The notes: a model not told the origin generated them from the sequence alone. A stretch of DNA of 64,000 bases from Paragonimus westermani (GCA_008508345.1 QNGE01000890.1:24386-88385), one strand, 5' to 3'; shown: positions 49,717 to 62,099, counted from the stretch's first letter. Numbers and translations are program-made.

Positions 49717-50325
49717 TCATATATACGTCAACAGACTTTCGTGTTGCACGCACAGCTTGTTCATTCGATACAAGCCAATTGGTGGAGACTGAACTGACAC
49801 AGTCACTGTAAACTGTGTTTTCAGTCCACAATCGGAGCCTTTGTGATCCTGACACCCCACCCCTCCCCACGCACACAAATAATGGTGAAGATTTGCAGAT
49901 GCAGCAAGCGCACTCCGCATTCTCACAGCAACGTTACGAGTCAATGAAATGGCATTAACCAAGTAAGTGAAGCAATCAATATTATCGGACGGTCTGTCTG
50001 TAGCAACCCAAGGAAAGGCCCGGGTCATCCCTATCTTATAACAAGGTGCAGTGTACATCGCATGTAGACCAGTTTTTTCACCCGAAAATGCTTGCACGTT
50101 GCCGTCGGAAGAACCACGTAAGACAGTATTGTTCACATACTCAGTGTTGGTTGGACTACCACCTGATAAATCCTCATATCGAGGCCCGCGGAGTTTCCGA
50201 CGCTCACTCTCAGCATATCGTCTATATCGCAGAATCCAGGATGTGGCTGAACACGGAGGGAGAAACCAGATGCTCACTTGGGGGAAACTGCTTATCACCC
50301 TGTGCTCAAAACGGGCGCGTTCCAA
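49717..50325 (-). pseudogene. LINE-B3: open 202-codon RT fragment of LINE family B
   Basis: This is the longest uninterrupted LINE-B frame. Residues 10-33 hold a decayed 'GVRQGC.L.P.LF...IDWIL' segment (ISSFPQVSIWF...SWILRY). Residues 49-72 read RYEDLSGGSPTNTEYVNNTV, the block leading to the catalytic YxDD, here YVNN with both aspartates changed to asparagine (50128-50139). Residues 118-135 read CFTYLVNAISLTRNVA, matching 'CFTYLGS.IS'. ALAASANLHHYLCAWGGV follows, matching the '.ARAAFANLRHLW.R' block, with DHKGSD in the 'KGRVY' position. The ATG is internal and not a genuine start. No endonuclease or tail is recognised. Confidence 0.78.
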
Positions 50326-53300
50326 CCAAACCTCTCTACGTTGGAGACGGCTTCAGAAAGAAAACGGGAAAAAAGGTTCGCGATTAGGTTAGAAACCCGT
50401 CTGTTTTTTTCCCGCAGCTGGTTCTTTCTGCGTGTGGTGGTTGAATTCGGATGGACTGACTGGCAGCCCATGAAACTGGGAACACATTGTGAACAGAAGA
50501 AAGAATTTGCAGTACACTAATTACAAAGTATCTTTTGAATATAAGTACTAACCAATTCGATTACCTTTTACTGAATTTAGAAAGATAAACTTCAAGATAC
50601 TCTCCTGTGGCTTCGATAAAGATCTCAATTGCTGCGGCATGTTGTACACGAGGTCCTCGATGCAATAGTAATGAGTCACTCTGCATTATAATTGCAACAA
50701 ACGTCCCGCTCCTCTGTGGACAGATAGCAAGCATTGCTAAATCCACTCCAGTGTGAACGAGACGAACTTACTAGGTGTGTATTTTGTAAGAACCGTAGTC
50801 TGTTTTCCTTGTCGAGTTCGGATGACACCTGAAAACTGGAAATGCCCTCCTTCAACTTTCATAGAACATGGCTATTTAACGGCCGAAAATGGAGAGAAGT
50901 TCACTAGTAAGTTGTGATGAAGACATAACAGAGAAGTGTGCAGACCGGAAATGTGATTGCGATGGACAACGAACTGAACAAAGACTAATCAAGGTGGCTA
51001 GGAAGTGGTGTGCTGCACAAGCTGTTCATAATGACAGCCATTTGAAGTAAACAAAGTTGGACTGAAGGAAAATGCACGTATTACGCGTAATGCATTTGTT
51101 TTAGTTTAAACTGTTCCATTTGCATGTTTACTTGAAATAATTAGTAGATAAACATAATTACCTTCGAAAGTGAAAATGTGTACATACGTCTGTGTCACTA
51201 CTGATAATAACACGTTATAACTCTCTGCTTCTGTCGTTTTCTTGACCTTTATAAAATTATCAAAATTAAAGCAGAAATATTTTGGTTGCAACTGATTGAC
51301 ATTTCTGCTGATCAGTTTGTAACCACATCGGTCCTATGAGTTCTAGCATCATACGCGTACTCTCATTGCCGTTAGCCGGATGTGACCATGTTTGCAATAG
51401 TGTCTCATTTTTGTTGAAGGTCAAGCAACGGGACATGGACATTGACAAAATTATGGTGTCAACATAGGGTGTCTTCAAGCTGATGGCTTAACCATATTGA
51501 TGCAGAGGCCTGAGGGACCGGATAAACGACACCACTCAGCTCAGAATGCAGATGCCCGGCCGTAATGCCGGTTGTTTGGGTATAAACTAATTATCAGATG
51601 ATTAGGGCCAAAGTCACTAGCGTAATTTTTGTTCGTTCAGCCCACGAATATGTGGACTAATCAGATTGAAAAAGAGAGGAGATTTTAGCGTCCTGACAAA
51701 AACGCCTATGGGTTCGATAAATATCAGGAGAAAAATCATAGTTTTTTGCACAATGCACCTCTCGAGCACATTCCGTCGCATCTCATCATGCACATAATTC
51801 AGTATGCGAGTTTATATAGCAAAGTTCAATGGACAATGTGAAACCAAACTACAATATCAACAGCCACACAACACACACGAACACAACAATGTAATCGGGT
51901 ACTGATGAACAAGCCTTTCTCTATGCAGAAGGGTGGCCTTCATGTGTTGACTGCCAGCGCCTCGGGAGAGACGTTTTGTAAAAACTGTTTCCAGCTTCTC
52001 TGTTCAAGTTCGTTTAGAGAAAATGTTTTGCCAAAGGATAATGTTTCATATGTCCAGATGCCCGTAAAAATCGTGTAACGTAGGAGCAGTGATGGCCGGA
52101 GGATATGATGCACGCGAACCGAAAAGGATGACGAACAATCGAATTAAAAATCAGACGAACGATGAACATTACAGTTACCCACCAGTGCGACAAAAAACAC
52201 TTCCAAACTCAGATCGACACTTAGAGTTACTGGTTCCGCAACAGGTAGGTTACGGACGCAAAGTAAAACCTCGTGGTTGAATCGTAAAACAAAAAATGTC
52301 GTCACTGCACTGAATCAGCACCTGTAATAAACCGAACTTCACGCTTCTTGGACTCGTCAATGATAAGACAAACGCTACAACGTTGGGAAAAAGTTGTGAA
52401 TGAACGTCATATATAGGGACACTACAGCGATAATCATCAGATCAGAACAGAAAAGTGTACTCCACTTTCGAAAGGTACTCCCTGATCGTATGAAGGTATT
52501 TTCAATCTTCAATGTTATTATCGTCACCATGGGGATCTCCCTCAGACGCTAGAACACCGTATGTCGCTGATCACTTCTTCGGTGTCCAGAGACGGTAACT
52601 TTCAAGAGGAAAACTCTTTCAATCATCTACCGTAAGTCACGAGGATACGGTTAGTTATACGAAGGATACATAGCTTCATTCGCCTGAACGCAAAACTTCG
52701 CCCCTTTCAAAATCACTCGGCCCATACCAATGAGAAGTAAAGTGGACAGGGAAAGTGCAAACTGTAGTGCTGTCACACACAGGCTTAGTCACATGGCGAT
52801 TCGTGTGCGTCCCAACTACTGGCAATCAGGCACAGTGACTGCATTGTGGACTAGGTGACGGTGCAAATCCGGTCGTCAAAACACCTGACGTTTACGTGAC
52901 CAGGTAACTTTGACCTGGCGCCTCGGTTTAAAAGTGCTTTGGCTGACAGGTGTGGCCGTAACATTGTCTTGCGACTGTTTTCCATAGTTCTATGTATAAT
53001 TCATTCACTATAAAAGCCGTTCAGGTAAATTTCGCAACGCAGCTTTCAGACAGCATTTGCTTGTCTGTTGAGAATGATGGTTCTTGTCGAATTGCCAACA
53101 AAACCAAAAGACGAAAGGGCCATGTGGCTTTGCTGAGGGAGGCGTATGGCCTTCGAAACAGTAACAAGCCTACCTAGCACGAGGAGGTATTGTAAATGGT
53201 TCATTTCTGGCCTAACACCATAACAACGGTAGACCACGTGACACATGTCCATAAACTAGATTATTTGGTATCGATCGCTGTGGCGTTACCTGGACCGGAT

Positions 53301-54180
53301 GAACTCAGCGAACCAAAATGCAGGCAAACAGTCGAAATCGAACGCGAAAGGATCTGCAAGTCATCGACGGTGTCTAGTCAAACGGAAACAACGGCTAGTG
53401 CGCTAGCCGATTTGCAAAACAGCGGAAATTGCACCCTCAGAAAGACGAAAGTAATCGATGAGAGCCCAATCGGTATCCTTCATCCATCTGCGTGGTTTTA
53501 CTTGCAGAACAACCACAGACACGAGGTGTTTTAAATTAGATAGGTACCGCCATGACACTGTTGTTCACTTGATTCACCAGGTGATACGAGACAGACCTAC
53601 CACACAGCGTTCGCCCTGTAACTGCGCGGTCAAATAACTAGTGCTGCGAACTGCTGATGAGGTGTCACCCATGTAAATTGTCTTCCGGAAATGAAACGCT
53701 GGACATGGCACGAGCGGTAAGCAAAACATCCCGTAAACAGTAAGTTGTTTGGCAGTTCCTGATTACGAAGACGGATGGTCCACAGAAAATATGGGCATTG
53801 AGAGACGCGCGAGTACACCACGATTACACGGCCAGTTTGAACGCGTCGGTGGTTCTCTAAGACACAAATAACAGGCACGGTAAACTTATATCGCGTGGAA
53901 CATCTTTATGCACTCGGTAGACTGTTCGGAATTATTCAAAATTTGTAGATTTAAAGATGGTGCTGAATAATCCTAATGTACTTATTGTTTTGCAGCCTGC
54001 TCAGAAACATAATGGATGCGCTCATTACGCTCTTACGAAGCCTCGAAGAGGCTTGAATGAAAAATGAATGTCTTTGATGCCAAAAGTTACCACGAAGGGG
54101 GTGACACGCATCTGTTCGCATATGTATAAGTGATGTTTTGAGTCCTAGTCTAAAATCGCAATAAGGCACGCAATGCTCAA
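50326..54180. other. No recognisable gene; unassigned ORF at 53196-53534
   Basis: Frames at 50046-50392 (+) overlap LINE-B3 antisense and are shadows. The 53196-53534 frame (+, 112 codons) is hydrophilic and Ser/Thr/Glu-rich. It has no domain I recognise, so host exon or chance frame is undecided. Confidence 0.5.
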
Positions 54181-54192
54181 CTTTCCCCTCAG

Positions 54193-54247
54193 GGCCACCC
54201 TTCTGCGTACAGAAAGACTTGTTCTCATCAGCACCACATTGCTCCGG
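54193..54247 (+). repeat. Repeat R, left part (5' of LINE-A5)
   Basis: Matches 10422-10476 at 48 of 55 bases. It ends about 20 bp before LINE-A5 similarity starts. Confidence 0.75.
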
Positions 54248-54267
54248 TATGGTTCTCTACCGTGTAT

Positions 54268-55912
54268 CAGTGTATGGACTTTGAGGAGAGAGCATTGAGG
54301 GAGAGTGTTGGACGGATGGGTACCTATCGAATATCCGACGTTTCGGCGCTCCAACCCAGTCACATACCTTCTGTTCGCAGGTGACGGTGTATTGTTGGCA
54401 CACAATGAAGAACTGCAACGTCCATTTACAGCCTTCGCGTTGGCAGCATTCAAGTTCGGATTGGACGTCAAGACAGGTAAGGCCTTTTTCTTTTGGCCTT
54501 CTCCAGGCGGAGGTGCTGTTTCTGCACCTCCAACTTAAATTTGTGTCAATGGAGACGTCGTCGAAAGTTGCGCGAACTTCTGCCAATTGGGTAGCAATTT
54601 GTCGACAGATCTGTCAACGGATTGCGAGTTAAGAACTCGTGTGGCCAAGACTGGCTTTGCTTTCGGATGTCTTGAAAGACGTGTTTGAAAGGCCCACATC
54701 CCGATGACAGCCACCAAGCTGTGTGTCTACCGCACAACGGTGCTGTTTATACTGCTGTACGGAAGTGAAGCGTGGACATTGTATGAGTGGAGCGTGAGCC
54801 CTCTGAGCCGTTTCCATGTGCAGTGTCTGAGGCACATCTTGGGTATTCGATGTTCGGACATGATTCGGAACACCGAGGTCCTACGGCGAGCAGACAGGAA
54901 CGGCATGGAAGCCCTGTTGACGCTGAATGAGCTCCGCTGGCTAGGTCACGTCCGCCGAATGGGCGACGACCGCATCCCGAACCAGCTGCTGTACGGACAA
55001 GTGAAAACAGGTAAGCGAAATCCTGCTGGTCAAAAGTGGAGATAACAGGATGTTGTGCAGGTAAGTCTTTCATGTTGATGCATTGATTTTAGGTGTTGGG
55101 ATGACTTAGTTTTGAACCGGACAGCCTGAAGGAACACGGTCCGGACGGGCCTCCGGAAGTTCAATGAGCAGTTATCGCGCGGCCGAAAACGAAAGCGCCC
55201 GGTACGCAAGGGAACGATCGGTGCCATAGACTGTGGTGACGTGACTATATGGCTTTGCGATGTATGGGACCGTAAATGCGCTGGCCGTTTCGGATCAGTA
55301 GGTCACCAACGTACTCATAGTACCCTGTCGGCGAAGAGACGACGAGTACGTCAGGCTCAGCTAGGTCATATCAGTATATCCATTCTACTTGTGTTAATGG
55401 CCGCATCGGCCAACAGCCTGGTCGTTGACAATTGATCCGCTCCTCTTTTCAGAAAACTGGGTGTCTGTAATCTCTTATTCATTCATTTTTCCAGCTTTGT
55501 TGGTGTATTGTATGATGAATGGTCTGTCTGATTTTTCCTAATTCAATGTGAATTTTGTTTTTCATCTTTATCTTCTCTGGGATGCACCAACCTGCACTCC
55601 TGTACTGTAATGCTTCTTGTATTACACTTCACAAATCTTTCTTCTTAGTTTGGATCTCGTCATTGCAGTCTCTCTCTATTTACTTTGCTTACTAGCCAAT
55701 CAACTGGATAATCAGCATTGGCCGACTGGACACAAAGGCCCCAATGGCAAATTTCCCGGTCTTATTCCTTCGGGTTTACACTGGATACGTGGTGTGTGGG
55801 TGGAAACGCAAGTGGGGTGGCGCAAGCCAATTGCGATGATGGTTTAGCGCAGGCGCCATTTGGCTCCGATCACTGTGACAGGTTAATCCGCATCGGATGC
55901 CGCCAACCGTGG
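54268..55912 (+). mobile_element. LINE-A5: RT, C-terminus and 3' UTR copy of LINE family A
   Basis: From about 54268 this aligns with A4 from 46497 onward. The frame at 54305-54538 gives TYLLFAGDGVLLAHNEELQR, in which FADD has become FAGD and a short deletion removes the residues before it, then FALAAFKFGLDVKTGKAF. Stops follow, then LCVYRTTVLFILLYGSEAWT (about 54719-54780), RHILGIRCSDMIRNTEVLRR and RWLGHVRRMGDDRIPNQLLY (to about 55000). The ORF breaks at a TAA near 55042. The tail at 55241-55350 reads CDVWDRKCAGRFGSVGHQR, a finger with one Cys replaced by Trp. The 3' UTR runs from 55353 to the terminal GGATGCCGCCAACCGT at 55895-55910. It is more decayed than A4 but complete at the 3' end. 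Confidence 0.92.
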
Positions 55913-55914
55913 TT

Positions 55915-55960
55915 GTTGATTTTATTGTTTGGCTCCACAACATCCACTGAACTCTGCCAT
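55915..55960 (+). repeat. Repeat R, right part (3' of LINE-A5)
   Basis: Matches 10515-10560 at roughly 85%, starting directly after the family A terminal motif. Confidence 0.7.
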
Positions 55961-57675
55961 ATTCGGACAACGTAAGAATCAGTGGTGTTTGATGGGTGTT
56001 TCGTGTACCCTCATCGTTCAATTTTCGGGTGAGTATTATTGTGCTTGCGGACAACTGACTTCTGAACAGACCACAAAACAAAGCGGGCATGAATGAGGAC
56101 ATGTTCCGAATGGAGACGGTTATTCGGAAGTAAAGGAGAATTTCTAACAAAGTGACGTTACCGATAGACGATGGCGGTATGACTGATTTGTGTCCACGGT
56201 TTAGTCACACTGACGTATTGCCGTCGTATGTACCAAAGTGCGTTACTCAGTTCATAGAGTTCGTGATGTGCACAATTGTAACAGTCGATCTCCATTGTCA
56301 GCACAACACTAAGCGTAAGATGACCAAGTTGTCGACTCATACTACCAATAAGCAGAACGATACTCAAATGCTGTTTACCTCAGAAGTTCAAAGAAGGCAT
56401 CGTAGAAGGCACTCTTGACAATACGAGCTATACATATGCAGATGCGACAAATAAACGTCTTTCTGGTCTCTGTTAACGGACTGTGATTGAGGTTCTAAAT
56501 CAGACGGCACACAGATGACCGTTTACTGGAATCCGGTCGAGCCGGTTCTGGTCTGCCTCAGAGCTCAGTGCAATTTCGCACCCCAGCCTGAGCGTGAGAT
56601 TCGGCTTCGTCGTCACGAGCGACCTTGAGAATAAACCGCTGACCGATAGGGTTGTCCAAAGTATAGGTTTGTAAATGCACGTTTCGGAGACACGGTACAC
56701 ACCCAGTTACAGATCTGAGAAGGTGCTCGCTAGGGCAGTTTACTGACCCAGCTGTTGAGAAGTACGGACGTTAAAAGCGTGAATGTTTACTCGTTATCTT
56801 GGCTACAAGAGGTGAAAATTAAAAGCAGAGAAGGCGGAGTATGAGTGTACTGATGCATCAGAGCAACGATATCTCCTCATACTTTCCGGTTGTTTGTGCC
56901 ACGAAATGGGATTGGCCTGAGAGGCTCAGAGACTCACTCTGGCCAGGCGAATTTGATATAACTGCGAATGAACGTCAACAACCCACTTCCGTGTGCCAAC
57001 GTTGTCGGAGTATGGCCTGTATAAAAACACCACGTTGTTTTCGTTCCTTCTCTGTAGAGCATTGTATGAACAGTTCAAAAGTACATAAGTCCAAGACAGG
57101 ATCTGAAGTTAAGATAGTTAGATTTTCTGTGGAGAAAAGTGTGCCTACTAATCACGACAACAGGTGTGGCAATTTTGCAATAATCGTTGATGAAAATTGT
57201 AGTGTGGATCGTAGTTCAGAGCTTATAAAATTGGCAATACGCTACCAGTACGTTTCCAGTCTTACAATTAGGCAAGAGGTGAGGCGTTAAATTAAAAACT
57301 TCAATATGCTTGTGCATAGGATGTAGCGGAAGTACAGTGGGCTTTTCTTCATTCTTCCATGTGTATGAGGAAACCGCATTTTGAAGTTTAGATATTCTGT
57401 TTCCTACACTGAATTTCCTATCAAATTAGAACCAGAGTAAGTAGAATGAACTTTACACACCGACAGTTATAACTCAAGCATCGAAAACTGCGTCGTTTGC
57501 GTACATATTGACAAAACAGCGGGAAGATGTCACCTTTGCATCTCTGAGAATAAGTTTTCTCGTCGTTCTAATGTTTGGAATCCCGAGGCATTGGACATCT
57601 TTTCGGCGAAGTTCACCATCACATCCATACAGTTCCAAGCGCTAGGAAATAGACATCCATTATGACGAAAATTAG
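55961..57675. other. No recognisable repeat; holds the unassigned ORF at 56841-57290
   Basis: Apart from the ORF listed separately, I see no motif or repeat here. Confidence 0.55.
56841..57290 (+). CDS. Unassigned 149-codon open frame
   Basis: I do not recognise this product. It has a Trp-rich N-terminal third (KWDWPERLRDSLWPGEFD), a cysteine cluster CQRCRSMACIKTPRC (residues about 52-66), then a hydrophilic middle and a C-terminal segment FAIIVDENCSVDRSSELI. There is no signal peptide or membrane segment. The frame runs into AAGAG/GTGAGG near 57280, which could be a splice donor. An acceptor-like AAAAGCAG lies at 56822-56829 but lacks a pyrimidine tract. It could be a host exon, an old repeat or a chance frame. 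At 149 codons it is the longest frame here not explained by a retroelement. Confidence 0.22.
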   Translation: MSVLMHQSNDISSYFPVVCATKWDWPERLRDSLWPGEFDITANERQQPTSVCQRCRSMACIKTPRCFRSFSVEHCMNSSKVHKSKTGSEVKIVRFSVEKSVPTNHDNRCGNFAIIVDENCSVDRSSELIKLAIRYQYVSSLTIRQEVRR

Positions 57676-58752
57676 TAGACGATAGTTACCGTGGCGTAGC
57701 TCAATTCGGGCAAGGTCACCAATAGGATGACTTAGACAATATCACTGACTGGCGTCAGTATTGGTAGGACGGTGAAGGCCAATGAGCGATCAAACATCTA
57801 ATTGGGTTCCCGGTGTGACAAACGTGCTAGTAAACGAGACCAGACCGGGTGATGTTCCGTTATGTGCTTGGCAAGCTGTCCAATCTGTCCAACCATATAG
57901 TGACAGGACAGGGAAGAAACAGCCAACACCTGCTAGTGAGCTGGGCTCGTGATACTGCTGACGGAAAAGTTCGATGTAGCATGAACGAGAATGTCAGATG
58001 TTAAGCCAGTTTTAGTAGACAAAGAATAACAAAGGTGAACACTTTCTCTGTCGACTACCAAAAGCCATGTTTTTGTAGGATATCTTCCTCGATAACTGGC
58101 ATGATTCAACGGAGTAACAATCCGGATAAATTCCTGTTGTCCGCCGTTCGTACGACTGCGATCCCCTCTGCCGTCGAGACCAGTCTCTCACTGACGGCTC
58201 GTTGTCCAGTTTGAAAACCCCATCGGTCGTGATCTGATGACACTCATATCGATCGGCTCTTAAATGAACCGATCATCAGTGTGGCATGGTAGGCCCTGGC
58301 CAGTGGGTTCGTCAAACTGCGACCGATCAGTTCGTCAGCCACATGGCTTTCAAATAACAAAAGGAAGAAAACGGGCTTTTTCGCCAGTTTTCCTCGCCGG
58401 TTGAGTATCCTTCAATTTTATAGTTTCTTCCATAAATCTTTCTCTGAATATGCATTCTGGTCCAGAATCCCTCAGATTTCCTGCAATTCGCTATCTGCGA
58501 TGACTGAAACACATTATTTTTTAATGATCCGTCGGTTAGGTGAAAAACTTGACTCCGTCCCAAGTTCAATGGACCAACACAGAAAGTGAGTGTACTATCC
58601 GATCCACACAATTTTCTTACGAATGGATCCATCTATCAAAAGAGAACGCATATTCCTTGTTTTGTCAGGGTGAACTCTATATTCGGGTGTGCACGATTTA
58701 CTTATCGGTATGAGATCTCGTGCACTACTGGTTTTTGCTCACGCCGAATATG

Positions 58753-59046
58753 TCATTCACGCAGCGCCCATAAAACACATTCGGAAAAAGTGAGCACCAG
58801 TCCACTAAGTTCCAGTTTAGCCATAAAGACGTCTGCTAGCAATGGACCAAGTGGGAACCTCATAATTACTCCATCTTTAAGTACATATATCGCTTCCGAG
58901 CTGAAATGGAACATCGCATACGTAGAGTAACAGTCCTCCATTTTTTCAGCCGGAGCACCAACGTCCATTTGATTCTGTTCAAGATAGTTACATAAGTATT
59001 CTACTGTCTCAGCAAAGTAGCACATCTGTGAATAGCAAGGGGACAT
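58753..59046 (-). pseudogene. PLE-4 RT central frame
   Basis: Continues the palm after the frameshift: AETVEYLCNYLEQNQMDVGA, then FHFSSEAIYVLKDGVIMRFP and PLGPLLADVFMAKLE. The 'GV.MGSPLGP' block is changed to GVIMRFPLGP. The frame then diverges, because the YVDD region lies in another frame (58747-58767). Confidence 0.87.
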
Positions 59047-59368
59047 CTGAGGAAAACATGCGGCGATTGTTAATGTTGAGCAAGCTGGCAGAATTTACAA
59101 GCTCAGAAACACTTTCCGTACCACATGAAGCTAGTCTTGCTCCAATTGGTTTTAGCCCTCGTACTAGCCATCGAGCTAGACTGTGATACGGTGAATAATT
59201 TATGTCAAGAATCGGGCGTAACGGCAACCCATCTTTATGAACCTTGGGAAGTTTACACAGTCTCGCAGCGAAGGGCGCAAATCCCCTGAAGATGACGCAA
59301 CGGCACAGGTCGATTCTCGAAAAAAAGATTAACTCAATAAAAAGGCTGGCGGACTGATTTACTTGCAA
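59009..59368 (-). pseudogene. PLE-4 RT N-terminal palm frame
   Basis: An open 119-codon stretch. LPKVHK (residues about 39-44) and LRPILDI are the hallmark of PLE reverse transcriptases, followed by SPYHSLARWL and the motif A region FSSDVPLLFTDV, in which the motif A Asp (SDV) is retained. The ORF ends where the reading frame shifts into the 59046-58753 frame. The ATG is internal. Confidence 0.87.
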
Positions 59369-59370
59369 TA

Positions 59371-62095
59371 CAAGCGGAACGAGCTAGTTATTCCTAATTA
59401 CAACGTGCTGTGTGTGGAAGAATGAGCTCCATAAAATGTGCATCGGTTTCCTATTGTTATCAGTGGATCGCTTGTGCCATTGTGCCAACAACTCGAGCTG
59501 TCAATCAACTTTTTTCAGTTGATCCTGTTCATGTTCGCCCAAGAGTATAGATACCAGTAACCGAACGAGTAAGGAATCCGCAGCCTCAGTTGCGTGTCGC
59601 AAAAACAAACTGATATAGGTTAAATGTGTGTCGGAGTTGTAATTCTTTCAGTGACGGTCGGAAACAAAGGTTTCATTTCACACGCACATTTGTGAACGGC
59701 AAAATCACATCTAAATCCACATTCTGTCATTACACCGCATTTACAAGCTTACTCATCACCTCTTGAGAAATTTGCCTACGCCTACGAAAATCTATTTTCA
59801 CACATAAACCGTCCAGTGTTTGTCACACTGTGCGACCGCAAATGAATGATGCATCGTATCAGTGTGAAATATCTACCCAATTGGCGCTGATGATGAGCAC
59901 AGATTGCTTTTCTCAGACCATTAACGTCTTCGGAATGTTGATCGCATCTAGTGGATACAGCACCACATCTCAACACAGGTCTGTGCTAATTTTGGGTTGA
60001 TCACGCGGACACGCGGCTACCACCTTTTACGTCACGTGCGGTTTTCTCCCAACAGTGTGTCGGAAGAAGCAGACGAGTGGACGACATACGACGTCATCAA
60101 CAGACAATCGGATTTTCAAGAGGGTTTTGGTAGAGCGCTTTTCGCAGTGAGGTTGGTGTCAAAAAGACAACTTGCTAGTCAACGTGGCTCAGAACCGCAG
60201 TTGCTTGCTCTGCCTGCCTACACGTTCTACGGATTCCCGAACAATTTCATCCAAATCAGCACGACAAACGTCAGTGCGTCAAAAGACGCAGTCATACCTT
60301 GCACTAACTAACTCAATCGCCATGGGGCAGAAGACTGTGGTCCGCGGTGAACGTTTGCTTCCACATCAGGTGAGGCACATGACGGAAGTTATTGTACCCT
60401 TTTATAAACGAGATATTACTAAGGAGTAGTTGCGGATTTGGTCAATTTAAATATGATATAAATCACTTTTGAGCCAGCATTTTTCGAAAGTAAACGGTGG
60501 ATCCGAATTGTGTTTTTGTTAGCTCTCATCAGCAGTGCATACCCTCGTCATGATCATGGTTGGAATTCTTACTACACTTTCACGAGGTAACCACAGCATA
60601 TTCGAGTGCTTGAGCAGTCATCAGCGTTAAGATATGGTAATTCGACCATGCCTAATGTGCCGTCAATCGCATGGCAGTCAGTATGGTTATATCATGAAAA
60701 GGTCGCCGGGTTTGAAACGAAGGCGTTGACAAAGACAAACACTACTGATGAATTCCAACAGGAACGAAACTGGAACCTACTGCTTCTTTATGAAAGAGGA
60801 TGGGTGGGAATTCTAACAATGTGACAGCTGCGACAAGATGTGAGCAGCGTCCAACATGAAATGGGATGCTGGAGTATCACACAAAAAGCACACCTGATCC
60901 GTAGTTAGTACCGATGAGGGCCAAACAACATGACCAATTTGGAGGGAAACATTAGTGAAGACATATCGGAATGCGTTTTGCTCGTTGATTAAATAGCCCG
61001 ATGGTATGACCATACCGCTGAATTTGAACAGGGCCAAATAACAGCTCACTGAGACAACGAATTTTGTAACGGCGTGTACAAGAGAGGTGGTGCCAGTACG
61101 CACCTTCAGAAGAAGTAAACGACGACAACGAATACTGAACCGACGAGAAATAGTCCGATTTCGACTTATCAAATCATCATTTAATTGTTCAAAGACCCCA
61201 CAATCTTTCAGAATTTTTCAATAACTCGAACACAAGAAGTCATACCTCATCTAACAAATGCTCAACGCCGAAACAGACTGTGATCGGTGATGAAACAAAT
61301 AAGGTGCCAGTTAATTGTGAAATTTTCCCACACAAAAATTTACGATGGGTGGATGCAGATGATGCCAAATGTTTTGACACATAAACTCATTAAAAGTTAA
61401 GGTTATTGAAGACCCAAGTATGCAGACACGCAGGATAATCTGTACTTCAGTTTAGAGAGTCTGTTACATTCAACCCGTTATGAAATTGTCTAGGCAATCA
61501 TAGCAGTCGATCAGCACAAAAAATGTACTAGAAGTGACTAATCGGAAGTAAGATTATTTAACTGTTAGCGAGCACAGAACGTTATGAACGTTCAGCTCGG
61601 GATCTTGACCACAAATGAAAGCAATGCCATAATCACATGAAATATACAGCAAAATGAAATTCTGAGTCAGAGTGTGGAAGAGGTGACTTTAAAAAAAGTT
61701 GAACCAATAAAACTTCGACAAGTATTAGTAACAGATATTCCATACAGAAAACAAGTACGATACCACAAACCTGCCGGACGCCAACCAGATCCCAATTCGG
61801 ATTGCTTAAAGATTATAAAAGATTGTGTCATTGGAGGATCGTGCCCAAATCGACCCCGGACGGTCAACTAGCAAAAGTGACCTCCCACGTTCTGTGCGTT
61901 TGCTCACCTTACTACAGCCGTGCTGCACAGTGTAGATTACTTCTAGCAACACTTAAACACCTGGATCTAAAAGGAGCAATACAACGGATTCTTTCAACAG
62001 TACTCCAATGTGCATGACAATACAGAAGAAAGTTTGCGGTAAAGTTTGAACCACTGATTAACAAAGACGACCAGCCTGGTGACAGACAATTTTTC
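59371..62095. other. No recognisable feature; unassigned ORFs
   Basis: The first 200 bp may hold the eroded PLE N-terminal region. The 59997-60311 frame (+, 104 codons) and the 61172-60813 frame (-, 119 codons, hydrophobic stretches) are unassigned. Confidence 0.5.
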
Positions 62096-62099
62096 CGGA

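Larger units (their letters stand above)
57680..59370 (-). mobile_element. PLE-4: longest Penelope-like element copy
   Basis: Minus strand, in order. RT fingers/palm lie in the 59368-59009 frame (CKLPKVHKDGLPLRPILDIN, then YSPYHSLARWLVRGLKPIGA and MFSSDVPLLFTDV). A frameshift near 59035 leads to ETVEYLCNYLEQNQMDVG and PLGPLLADVFMAKLE (58822-58778). The catalytic motif at 58747-58767 reads RCVNDIF, where YVDD is expected. NRAHPNIEFT comes near 58690, DGSIRKK near 58625 and the linker KPVFFQLPYKSDVADE near 58375-58328. The GIY-YIG core CHYMVGQIGQLAKHITEHHP lies at about 57915-57850. The C-terminal end near 57680 is weak. Many stops and frameshifts are present. Confidence 0.88.

Noticed and set aside
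50046..50392. Two overlapping 113-codon plus-strand frames
   Set aside because: They are antisense shadows of the LINE-B3 RT fragment.
54535..55227. Minus-strand frames of 60-109 codons
   Set aside because: Antisense shadows of LINE-A5.
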